Assembly: GCA_004802725.1 (NCBI GenBank)
Contig: SGPM01000015.1
Span: forward strand, 124,001-188,000
Direction of reading: 5' to 3'
Source: Antrodiella citrinella
Lineage: Eukaryota; Basidiomycota; Agaricomycetes; Polyporales; Steccherinaceae
Length of the DNA: 64,000 bases
The notes beneath the pieces are model-generated. The model had not been told where the DNA came from. It made no database searches and was given only the letters and a program-made list of their open reading frames with translations. Both the position numbers and the translations under genes were made by a program. This document shows positions 24,901-34,477 of the stretch, one piece after another; the stretch's first letter is position 1, and each line of letters begins with the position of its first letter.

Positions 24901-26552
24901 GGGTAGGGTACCGGCAGCTTCCGCGTGACAATGTTCACTGAAATGAAGAAGCGTCAGTCGGAATGCTCAATCGGAAATGTGGGGCGGGGAAAGAAGGTTG
25001 CAAGTGTAGATTCCGATTGTAGGGTTCGGACTAGTGAACGAAGCGACTCTAATGAATAACATAAGTTGTATCGGATAGGAAGTGGACCCTTACCTTTGCG
25101 CCTGGCAGGTAAAATTGAGATCATCGCATATAATCACCTGGTATCACCAAGAGGCATGAGGTCTGGTTCCGGCGAAAGCTTGGGGCGCAAGAGATATTCC
25201 GGGAAAACCACAACTTGGAATCACAACAGATTCTTCTTGCAAACGCAACAGCGCAACCGCTAGTACCATGCAGCCCTGCATGCCGGCACATCGGCTTCAC
25301 AAAGGGGAGAATGGCCATCTGAATGGCTTGAGCATTGTGCCTCTCTTGTGCGCAGCAGCAGATTGAACGAGGAAGGGAGGACCACGAAGGGGAGCGCTGT
25401 GTGCGATGGTACCTGACGACACGAGGACCGATCGAAGCTTGGTTCTCGTCTTCTGCTGGGGGTGCGAGGTAAGGGAGACTCCAACCAATTGAGTTGGAGA
25501 CATATCAAGTGATCAGGTGGTTGGTCAGACGACCTGTAAAGTAACAAAGAGGATAATCCTGTTGAGAAGATGGAACGGAATGAGTGAGATTGTTCGGATC
25601 GATTGGAAGATTGGACATGCTTACTCTGCGTTGCGAGCACTGTATCGTGCATATCGCCAGAGGAGTGCAGGGGAGGTGAGAAGTAGGACATCGCGAGCCT
25701 CTGAGGTAGAGCACGATGCTTTGAAACGAGTAAGTGGAGTGATGAAAAAGAGACTGGATGTCGCACGTACTTTCGGTATCAGAGTCAACTTGAAGGATGT
25801 GACCTCGATGTAACAACGATTATTTCCCTTTGCGCAAGTCAGATGCAGTATCTTATAAGCGAATGGTAACACGTTAATCTGGCCTAACGCGTTGTGGGTC
25901 CCATGAACACGCCGCGCCCTTCTACGCGTGTACATGCAAATCTCTCACGTGGAGGTGAGAAGTGCTTTCTCCGAAAGCCCGTCGCACACTTAGCAACACG
26001 TGTCAATATATATGACAGGAATGTGACTTACCAGAGATGGGCATATATCATGAAAGATCCCAGATGCATATCTTGGACTCGGAAGTGACTGTGGCTGTCG
26101 TGTGCGGTATTCGTACCGGTGAGGGTGTGACCGTGGAATCATATTTCCTTTACAGGTGGACTATGTCCACGCATGATTTGGATGCCTGAAAGTCAATAAG
26201 AGCAACGACTGAGAGCATCGCATCGAGTATCGACGTGCCTCCTTCCATCCTTGACAACACGTTTAGAATGGCTGTCACGTCTGACCCTAGTTTGCCAGAT
26301 CATACCGATAGATTATCTAGTACAATGGTCAATAGTCAATTGGTACTCTACCTACGAATTGTCAGAACATACCTTAGGTCCATAGGATAGGAACAAAGTC
26401 AACAATCGCTCGCCTGACTTGAAGAGGGTAACGAGCCCGTGACGCCACGTGAATGTGACGCGTCGCGCTACCACGTCACCGCGGTTACTTGCCTGGATCA
26501 CTCTCTTCAGAGTCTTCTCAGTCTTCAACTCAGTCCTCAACGGCCTCGCAGG

Positions 26553-26941
26553 ATGAATACAGCACGGAGTTCAGTGTGTATCACTGTAATTCTCAATGAT
26601 GAATTTATACTCAAATGTTGTTTGTTAGGCTTTGGGCTGGGGCACCCTGGTTCTTGCCGCGGGGGTGAGCTACTACTGGGCCAGACAAGGAATTGACGAG
26701 CGGCGAAAGCAGCAAGCAGAAGCAGGAACTCGGTCGACGGAGAAGTTGGACTGTGAGTTGATTTCTTTTATTCTGATGTGAGAGTCGAAGGTTGTGTACT
26801 CCGTCTTTAGGGAGAGCGAGGATAGAGAAGGATGCGGTAACCTCTCCTGCGGCTGGTCAGGTAGGAAATGTGGGTGATACCTCCATAACCAAGATATCCA
26901 GTGATATACCGGAGTCTTCCTTGTCTTCGAAGACTCCATGA
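26553..26941 (+). CDS. Small single-span protein, DUF4748-like
   Basis: Found by joining three exons (26553-26573, 26629-26752, 26811-26941) through consensus GTGTGT and GTGAGT donors and TTAG acceptors; 91 aa exactly. The first exon encodes only MNTARSS. The core has a hydrophobic segment, GWGTLVLAAGVSYYW, followed by ARQGIDERRKQQAEAG, a basic/amphipathic helix, then STEKLDWRARIE and a Ser-rich tail ending SSLSSKTP. The hydrophobic segment, the aromatic YYWA and the DERR block match what I remember of the fungal DUF4748 family, small proteins thought to be mitochondrial or membrane-anchored; function is unknown. No single reading frame covers it. Its upstream region contains CACGTGA and CACGTCA elements (about 26445-26480). 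Confidence 0.7.
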
Positions 26942-28103
26942 CGAACGACAGAATGAACATACATTTCTGGTTGACGCGTGTCTACGGTATTTGTGCAGGC
27001 ACTCACAGGACGCCTCAATCGACATAGGAACATTGAATTTGTAGAAGGGTGCGTATGTCCGACCGGTGCACAGCCAGCACATTTTGTCACACAGTCAATT
27101 GAGAGGATGATACAATCATATAGGTGAGTGTGTCATGTATCTTGTGAATACAATAGACCTTAACGAACAATTTTAGGAATTTAGGTACCTCCCCGTTTGT
27201 AAGATGACCATGTCCTGTCCCGTCGTTGCAGATACTTAGGTTGGACGGAGAAGTTTTCCCGCCGGAAGCGGCTGATCATGAAAATCAAAAATGGTTGGTC
27301 TCACGAATAGTCGGGGATATATACACTATCTGCCTTGACCTCTTCCGACCATCGCTATACTCAACTTCCACTGTGGGTTCGCCGTCCTCTGCTCCTCCCG
27401 AACAAGCACGCCACATAATGTACAGCTTTTCTCAAGATAATCATTGAATTTATAGTTCAGCCAGGCCCATCCAATACGCAGATGGAGGGCTGAGTTGATG
27501 CGCACGGTTTGTCGTCAAAATCAGCCATCACGAGCTTCATCCACATCAAACATATGCGCATTCCCCTCTCAGGCACTCCTCAGTCACCCAACCTTTGTGT
27601 TCCTTTGTGATGGATACATCAATGCATCCGTGCTTGGATGACTTTGAATGACCGGACGAGATGGAGACTGGAAGAGATACTTATGTGCGTTCACCGAGGT
27701 TCACCGGTGGTTCCCGACTCGATGCACAGGTTTGCTGATGACAAAGCATATTTTCAAGGTCCCGGATGAAGCCTCAAATTCAGATATCTTCGCGTCTGTG
27801 GTCGACACGACCTAAGTATACGTCTCGAAGTTACAATGCTGACGGATTGTGTCAAAGGCCCTACAACAACGCGCTACACTCAGTGTACGAGGTGGCCTTG
27901 CTGTATAAGTGAGTGAGTAGTGTCGAGAATCTGTACATCAACCGTGGCGTGCTCAAGTGGCCTGAAACTCAGGGAGACCTCGAGAGAATCAAGGTTGAAC
28001 CATGTATCAAAGATTATTCCGGAAGGACCAGCGACTTTGATGAACCAAGGTCAATGGTAAAGTGACATGCATATGGTCCAAGTCCGAGCATGGCCATGGT
28101 TTG
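26942..28103. other. Intergenic region
   Basis: No coding sequence recognised. A plus-strand frame at 27226-27447 has no real ATG context (it opens at an acceptor-like CAG) and no homology I can see. The last part is the promoter of the secreted-protein gene. Confidence 0.45.
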
Positions 28104-28110
28104 TATAAAA
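28104..28110 (+). promoter_or_regulatory. TATA box of the secreted-protein gene
   Basis: TATAAAA about 155 bp upstream of the ATG at 28266. Between them lies a CT-rich leader of more than 100 nt, typical of highly expressed basidiomycete genes. Confidence 0.65.
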
Positions 28111-28265
28111 GTGCAGCCTCCGACGTTGATGATTCCTCATACTCAGGTAGTATCCTCTTTCGCCTTCCAATTTCCTGAGTTCCGTCTTTTTTCCTCTCTT
28201 CGTCTTCACTCCCCTTTACCTTTGAACTTTTACCACCCTCCTTCTTTCTTACGACTCCATTCATC

Positions 28266-29243
28266 ATGCGTTCTTCCGCCATCGTCACCCTCTTCACCAT
28301 CGCCTTCGCCGGCTCCTCCGTCATGGCTGCGCCCATGGAACCCCACATGGTGACCAAGCGGGCAGATGTCTGCAAAGTCAACATGCGCGGTGTGTCCAAC
28401 AGTGACTGCTTGGTCAATAAGGCCGGCACCAGCTTCGCCTTGACGAAGCCTTCCACCATCTCTGGAGCTACTAACGTCACCGTGAGTTATATCCTCTTTA
28501 CTCTCTGTTTGTCACGGTCGACTCATCTGTTGTTTCACAGAGCATCCCTAAGGATAGCAACTGTGGTCAGTATTGAGTGTTACGCTGCACACGAGAAATC
28601 AGACACTGAAGTCATACGTTTCACAGACGAGATCCTTGAGATCCAGGCTCTCAACGCCGCATTGAACGACCACCATATCTGCAGTCTTCTGGACGAGATG
28701 AAGTCTGTCCAGAAGGATCTGAACACCCAGACCGTCCTCCAACCTCTCTCCAACATCATGACCAGCCAGGAGAACCTCGCGTTCGTCAACAGCGCCGTCG
28801 AGACCAGGGTGAGTACTTCATTGCACGTCTACACACCGTTCCTCTTCTCACACCGATGATGGTTCGCGTTTACAGAAGAAAGACGTTGTCTCGAAGGGCT
28901 TGAGCGGTAAAGGCCAGAACAGCGACGACACCGGCAAGGCTGTCGGCAACTACCTCAACGCGACCAAGTCCAAGTCGCAGGACATCGCGAAGCAGCTCGA
29001 CGCGAAGGTGCAGGACATCATCACCCAGGCGCAAGCCATCCACGACAAGATCGACGACTCGAAGACGGCAGGCCAGCAGCAGAAGACTAAGATTCAGGCT
29101 GCCATCGTAAGTTTTCTTGCTCTCCGGTGTTGCAAGGGGTGTATTCTGACGGTGATTTGCTCACGCAGACCTCGGCGAAGCTGACTGTCACCCCGGTGTC
29201 TGATGACTGGAACAAGGTCCTCAACTCCGCCCCCCACTCATAG
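28266..29243 (+). CDS. Secreted alpha-helical protein with Kex2-type site
   Basis: Five exons (28266-28481, 28541-28565, 28627-28808, 28876-29106, 29169-29243) sum to 242 aa. The N-terminus is a clear signal peptide (MRSSAIVTLFTIAFAGSSVM then AAP). A dibasic KR at about residues 31-32 is a likely Kex2 cleavage site, leaving a mature protein beginning ADVCKVNMRG. Four Cys lie in the first third (DVCKV, SDCLV, SNCDE, HICSL), enough for two disulfides. The rest is helical and rich in K, Q, D and S (SQDIAKQLDAKVQDIITQAQ). It recalls the general build of cell-wall or surface-binding helical proteins of fungi, but I do not recognise a named family. Exon 2 is only 25 nt. The strong promoter suggests abundant secretion. 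Confidence 0.8.
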
Positions 29244-30016
29244 ACGAGCTACTAGTTCGTTTGTCCTTTTTTATCGCATAATGTTATTTGGGTCGTTTTT
29301 CCCGTGATACTGTCTTTGTGTGCGCAAGTCTATCGCAGTTGCGATTCTGAGTGATTTGAACGATCAGTCTCGGTGCGGAGAGCTTGCCATGTCGAGGTAG
29401 TCTCGAATCCAGTCCCTCATTTTGGCCGTCACGGTTTGTGCCACCCTTACATAGAAAATCAAACAGCATGGCATGTTCTATCGAAACTGACTACCCACAC
29501 TATTCAACGTTCAACGGGGAGGAGTTTCTCGATGAACTCAGGTCTTCGCTATGATTTTGTTCATTCCAACACTTGCTCGAAAACGTCGTCATGACACAGG
29601 CTCACGTATGTCTTTGCGCTCGTTGCTTACAGCGTATTTGTTTTGTATTTTAAGGAAAGTGGCTATGTCCCTGGGATGAGCAAGCAAACGATAGTAAGAG
29701 TGGTACCTCGATCGTCGGGTATATAAATGGACGGACCAAAAGGTCTCCATCTCTTTCAACTCTTTCTCCAACACTCTCTCCATCCCTCCATCCCATCTTC
29801 ATCTCCGCGCCCCAAAGGATGATTGTTTTACTCTTTGATGCTTGGAGATGAATGAAACGACGCATCCACGAGCGGCGCCAAGAAATTTAGAAAGAACTTA
29901 GCCAAATTTGGGTATCCTCGCCGTCATACTTAAACGAGGTACCCCAAGCGACGTGGAAGAATACACGCTGTCTTGAACGCCCACTTTTTCTCATTCTTCA
30001 CTCACTCACATTCACA
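29244..30016. other. Intergenic region with an orphan promoter-like element
   Basis: A TATATAAA at 29720-29727 is followed by a CT-rich leader and an ATG at 29819 that opens only a 10-codon frame. It may be a distant start for the gene at 30017, with short upstream ORFs, or a relic. No other coding sequence is seen. Confidence 0.4.
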
Positions 30017-30565
30017 ATGCTCGCGTCGTCTAGTTCACCGCCGCCGTCGCCGTTGACCGCACGGTTCTCGGTCAGCACGAGCCCCCAGAAGGCCATGCGC
30101 TTCGTCGACGTCGCCAACATCTTTGTCAAGATGCGCAAGACCGCGACGACCGTCAAGTCGACTTCGGGGGACCCGCAGACGCATCCCGGCATCCAGTTGA
30201 CGTGCGAGAGGAAGGTCCCGCTGGACGAGGAGGAGCGGTTCGTCTGCAGAGACGGTGTGGATACGATGAAGCTGCTGAGGGCTGCGCGCACGACCTTATA
30301 TGAGAAGGCAGAGGCACTTGGCGCCAACGTATTAGTAGATGAGCAGTGCGTATCGTTGTTCTTCCATGTTATCAACCTTCTCATGAATCTCATTAGATGG
30401 TCTTGCGCTATATCGGGCCCTCGGAGAGACGGCAGCTACAGAGTGCTCATCCGTTACTCGGCATGTGCGTCCCGTTCTTCGGTCGCTGACCCTCAGAAAC
30501 CGGTCGGCTTGGAGAACGCGAGATGCGTACCAGGACTCATGACCATCCTCAGTCGCGACGAATGA
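30017..30565 (+). CDS. Conserved small protein of unknown function
   Basis: Two exons (30017-30345 and 30397-30565; GTGCGT donor, ATTAG acceptor) give 165 aa. The N-terminus is Ser/Pro-rich and disordered. A folded part follows: FVDVANIFVKMRKTATTVKS, then TCERKVPLDEEERFVCRDGV, LLRAARTTLYEKAEALGANV, and after the junction EQWSCAISGPRRDGSYRVLI, RYSACASRS, DPQKPVGLENARCVPGLMTI. The order helix, LGANxLVDEQW, then a beta-rich half resembles, in outline only, YbjQ/heavy-metal-binding-like folds, but I cannot assign it. I remember similar proteins as widespread in mushroom genomes. No signal peptide or TM, so probably cytosolic. Confidence 0.75.
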   Translation: MLASSSSPPPSPLTARFSVSTSPQKAMRFVDVANIFVKMRKTATTVKSTSGDPQTHPGIQLTCERKVPLDEEERFVCRDGVDTMKLLRAARTTLYEKAEALGANVLVDEQCVSLFFHVINLLMNLIRWSCAISGPRRDGSYRVLIRYSACASRSSVADPQKPVGLENARCVPGLMTILSRDE

Positions 30566-32057
30566 GCCACTCCCCCATACCCCTTGCTTTTACATTCCCC
30601 TCATCACCCCCACACAACTGCGATGCATGCACAGAAGACATATTCAACCCTTGTACATATTTATTTCCCAGATCCCCATTGTACCACCACCCAACCCATA
30701 CCATTGACTCAGATTCCCAGATACACCTTCCTTCGCTCTGTACAACCTGACTCGCCATTTTTTATCAAGACGCTCGTCGTCCTCATACACTCATTCTCCC
30801 TCTCTTCCTCCCACGGACTCGGTCTCTTGACAGAGCCTCATTATACACGTTTTGGTAGTCTCCCTGGATATTGTACTGCGTATAATTCACCCCGTTACTC
30901 TCTTTCATGCCACTTTCTTTTGAATTCCTCGATAACGATCATTTGTAGGTCTTGGGAAGGCGTTTGACACTTACTCCCAGCTCATTGGACGCTAGGCTTC
31001 TGTTCTCAAGATAGCTGTCCGTGAAGTCGAATTTGATGCAATGGCCGAAACTTGGTGTCCTCTGCAATGGCTCTCCCCTCGGTACAGCGTGCACACACAT
31101 GTGTTCTTCGCTGCGAGAGCGTGTACTTTTCCAGATCTCATGCCATTGTCCGGTATTTCCACCTAGCTTCCGCTGGATTGCTTGTGCCAACAGGAAGCGC
31201 AGATCTTAGCGTTCGCTGGACGTACTACGTAGCACCAGACGAGCCGGCGGTTATTGAATCTAAGCACTTATTCGTTTCTTCAGGCTTCTACGAAGCTGAT
31301 ATAACCATAAGCCCATGATTTTTTTTTTGGTTCCAATTCATTGTGCTAGAGAACATATGGTCCTATGTTTACACATTACAGTACGACCGTAAAGGAATAA
31401 AGAGGTGACGTGCAGCGGCATATAATCAGCACCGGCGCCTGATGGCTCGCCGAGTGCTGGATGAGAGTGGTGAATCAAAACGAAGAAGATAGAGACAATA
31501 TTACAGGACACATGCAATGCATTACCCCCCATCACAACCTTGACGGATGGTGTCAACAGGTAAGCCGGCACGTCCCAGCACCGTTTATGCACGCTCCCCT
31601 ATAAACCCAAGGCAAAAAGATGGAAGTGAGAGAACAGTGTGAGTAAAGATGCAACATGCCTCGCCGCGCTACAGGTAGCAGCGGGAGTAAGAGTTGTTGT
31701 GGACCGATACTGGTGACGATGGAGTAGTGATCGTGGGGTAACAAGGAGTACGGAAAAAATTAGTGAGGGGGAGGGAGGTCGACCGCGATGTCTCCGAGGA
31801 GCGAGTCGAACCGGTGGGTAGACTTGATGAATCGCATGAGAGGTGCGACGGCTCTGGGTGCGGAAAGGAGGTATGGTAGCGAGAACGCTTTGCGGCGGAG
31901 AGTGTTCGAAAGCCCATGATTATATCGACTTCTCTTGATCACTGATACTCTCAGCTGCAAACCCGCTCAACCTGGTACTGAGTAACTGTTCTTAATTTGA
32001 CACTAGCAGATGATAATAAGTAGATGTAAGCATGTAAGCAGGAGTCAAAGCCAGATT
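30566..32057. other. Intergenic region
   Basis: Mostly pyrimidine-rich 3' sequence after the gene at 30017, then AT-richer DNA. A minus-strand frame at 31760-31950, following a TTTGCAG acceptor and ending DSLLGDIAVDLPPPH, reads as coding-like but has no upstream exon in the 100 bp before the F-box gene stop. Not called. Confidence 0.4.
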
Positions 32058-33698
32058 TTAGTCAATGAGCCACTCCACAGAACCCACACACGACGCGTCC
32101 CCCGACCGAGTACGTAAACATTCCTCCATACACGATTCCCGCCACTCCCGCGAGAGATTCCAGCGGCAGAGTCGCAACGACGACAACCGCGGCACCGGGA
32201 AACGACTCCGCAACCTCAAATTCGTAGTAACAATACCTGGCGTTCCGAGAACGCGCAAAAGCGACACAAACGCTTTCTTCTTCCTCTCCTTGTGATGGAT
32301 CTCGCAGTTCGTGCTCTGGACGACGAGGCCTTCCAAGAGCGGGAACGCCGCGAAGAGCGCTGCCCAGTCTGCCTCCGAGACCAACCATGGCGGAACGGTG
32401 ATGTCCAAGTACCGCAACGGGCATTGCGAGAATTGAGAAGACGGAGATGGGAGTTGGCGCAAGGCATCGTAGAGGAGATCGGCGGAGTCGCGCACGAGGA
32501 GGGTTCGTTTCAGAGAGATGCGGACGAGCGAGCGGTGGGAAAGGTCAGACTCGGAGCTTCCTAAGTCTGCACCGCTGATGTCGAAGTAACCACACTCTGA
32601 AGCTATGCGAAGGTAAGAGACCGTTCTGAGCGAACCCAGGTTTGAAACATGTCTGGGGAGCCAGTGCTCGAACGGTGTCACAGATTTGAGAGAGGGACCG
32701 AGGTACTTGACGTCGATGCGCGCGGTTTCTGGGACGACGAGGTGGGCCAGTAGGAACGGGATGTCAAAATAGTGGTCTTGCGTCAAGGTGATGCGACGAA
32801 GCATGCTCAACGTGACCGACCGTGTAGGCACTGGGTACGGAGCGACGACTTTACCAAGAGTCGGGCCGGCATTGTGGAGGAGCAGCTCCTCGAGCATGGG
32901 ACAACCCTGCAGGATGTCGAGGAACGCATTCATCGACGGCGAGAGCGACGGGTGTTGGTGCGACAGGCGCAGCGTGCGCAATCCAGAGAACGCACGCAAA
33001 TCCCAGCTCGGGAGTGTCGCGTACTTCAAGGAAAGATAGTGCAGTGGGGGGAGCTGCGCAGCAAACCCGTCAGGAAGGATATGGGGCTCTTGATCATCCT
33101 GCGACTTCCAGCCGCATATCGACGCGAGGCTCAGGTGTGTAAGGTGAGGCTGCGGCGCGTCGAACAGCGTCGCAAAAGTCTTCATCACGGCAGGCGGCGA
33201 CACGATGTCCATTGTTCGGAACCGAGACGGATACGGGCCGATGAGCTTGGCAAAGTCAGCTGAATGCTGGCAGTCCTCCAAGTAATCGTGGTCGTACACT
33301 AGTCGCAGGGGCGCGCTGTCCGTGCGCTGGAGGCACAGAGATATGAACGACAGCGGGTACCGCGGCGTGATGTGTGTCCACAATGTTTGGCATTGGAGTG
33401 CTACGTCCCGCCACTGACGACATACGTGCGCGATGCGTATCCAATGGGTCTTCGGTGCGGTCGCGGTGATTGTCCAGAAGAAGATGAGGGAGAGTAGTTC
33501 CGGAGGCAGGCGGCAAGCTGGAACATCCGCGTTGAGCAGTGAGTACAGCGCCTGGAGATGCTTTAATGTCTCCTGCACTTCCGTCCGCACCCAGCCGGAT
33601 GTCCGGTTACGAGGGTCGGTGAATCGTGTATGGTCGTCAGCGTTCAGACTGTCCCGACCGCCGACGCTGGTGGGATATTCAATCGTCAAATGTGACAT
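32058..33698 (-). CDS. F-box protein (intronless, LRR-like C-terminus)
   Basis: A single 546-codon exon from MSHLTIEYPT. Residues about 62-112 form an F-box: LPPELLSLIFFW, then HVCRQWRDVALQCQTLW, the usual pattern of mushroom F-box proteins. The remainder has irregular leucine-rich segments (LRTLRLSHQHPS, MLEELLLHNAGP, SLRTVSYLRIA, LEGLVV) consistent with a degenerate LRR substrate-binding region. By family, it would bind Skp1 and recruit a target to an SCF ubiquitin ligase; the target is unknown. Intronless F-box genes of this sort are greatly expanded in Agaricomycetes. No truncation is evident. It lies downstream of the GH3 gene on the same strand. Confidence 0.88.
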   Translation of the reverse strand: MSHLTIEYPTSVGGRDSLNADDHTRFTDPRNRTSGWVRTEVQETLKHLQALYSLLNADVPACRLPPELLSLIFFWTITATAPKTHWIRIAHVCRQWRDVALQCQTLWTHITPRYPLSFISLCLQRTDSAPLRLVYDHDYLEDCQHSADFAKLIGPYPSRFRTMDIVSPPAVMKTFATLFDAPQPHLTHLSLASICGWKSQDDQEPHILPDGFAAQLPPLHYLSLKYATLPSWDLRAFSGLRTLRLSHQHPSLSPSMNAFLDILQGCPMLEELLLHNAGPTLGKVVAPYPVPTRSVTLSMLRRITLTQDHYFDIPFLLAHLVVPETARIDVKYLGPSLKSVTPFEHWLPRHVSNLGSLRTVSYLRIASECGYFDISGADLGSSESDLSHRSLVRISLKRTLLVRDSADLLYDALRQLPSPSSQFSQCPLRYLDITVPPWLVSEADWAALFAAFPLLEGLVVQSTNCEIHHKERKKKAFVSLLRVLGTPGIVTTNLRLRSRFPVPRLSSLRLCRWNLSREWRESCMEECLRTRSGDASCVGSVEWLID

Positions 33699-34477
33699 GA
33701 TCTGCCCAGATGTTCACGTGTAAGCTCCCCATTGGGCTGTTACTCAGATGAAACACACCTTATTTAGCTTGATCTTGGAGACTTTTGAAGGTCGAAGTGG
33801 TGGTGAACTAAGCGTCGAGTACGCCATGGTATATATCCACTCGGTCAAGCGCCCAAGATACGGAGCGAGTCGACATATTTGTCTTCCCGAGTGGTCCGAG
33901 TTTCATACAAAACTCGTGCAGGGAGCGTGGAACAAATCAGTGAGTCGACATGCCTCTTAAAGACATAAAAATGTATGTGGGGATGAGGGTGATGATGATG
34001 TACTTACTTGACCTCACCCCATGATGATGACGAGCCACACTCCAAGGGCCACAAGAATACACGATTCCTGCACAAGTCAGCTACGCAAACCGCCGATATG
34101 AAAATCAAGAGGAAGAAGCACGGTTTCATCTCCTCCGGGAACGAAGATTAGACCTAGATGGTGGTTCGGACGAGGGCGGCCTGGAGCTCTCTGCCCCAGT
34201 ACGTGCCGTCTTAGTCAAATAATGCAAGAAGCGCAGCTTGCAAGAGGGAAGACGCAAGAACACGACACCTGATTGCTGAGTATAGAGAATGGATGCGGTC
34301 ACAGTAGCGACGACGCAAGATTGGGGCGGCCTCCTGTATGATGTGAGCTCTCAGTTCGGATGTGGCAATACGTGAGAAAGTTGGAATAACGAAAATGAAA
34401 TTTCGACTAGTTGGGGATTAGGCACTACCTTACAAATGGCATTGAGCCGATCGCATACTGCATTGCCTCGCTCATCT
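33699..34477. other. Intergenic region between F-box and GH3 genes
   Basis: Contains the small signal-peptide ORF listed next and coding-like minus-strand fragments (for example AHIIQEAAPILRRRYCDRIH around 34280-34350) that I could not join into a gene. Confidence 0.35.
34004..34129 (-). CDS. Possible secreted micropeptide or first exon
   Basis: ATG at 34129 encodes MKPCFFLLIFISAVCVADLC, a good signal peptide, then about 20 more residues before a stop at 34004. The stop lies inside a perfect GTAAGT donor, so this may be the first coding exon of a longer spliced gene running toward 33700 whose downstream exons I could not identify. Confidence 0.25.
   Translation of the reverse strand: MKPCFFLLIFISAVCVADLCRNRVFLWPLECGSSSSWGEVK

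Larger units (their letters stand above)
16987..26552. other. 9.5-kb region without a confident gene
   Basis: Read in all frames, this interval shows no domain and no exon chain with conserved motifs. Open frames of 60-188 codons occur on both strands, usually overlapping each other, as expected by chance in GC-balanced DNA. Items with some support are listed separately: a TATA-led small ORF near 20.5 kb and a pyrimidine-rich kilobase near 21-22 kb; a spliced minus-strand candidate near 23.6 kb is in the findings. No transposase, reverse transcriptase or terminal repeat was seen. Confidence 0.5.

Noticed and set aside
32772..33263. 163-codon plus-strand frame
   Set aside because: Antisense to the F-box gene; Arg-rich shadow.
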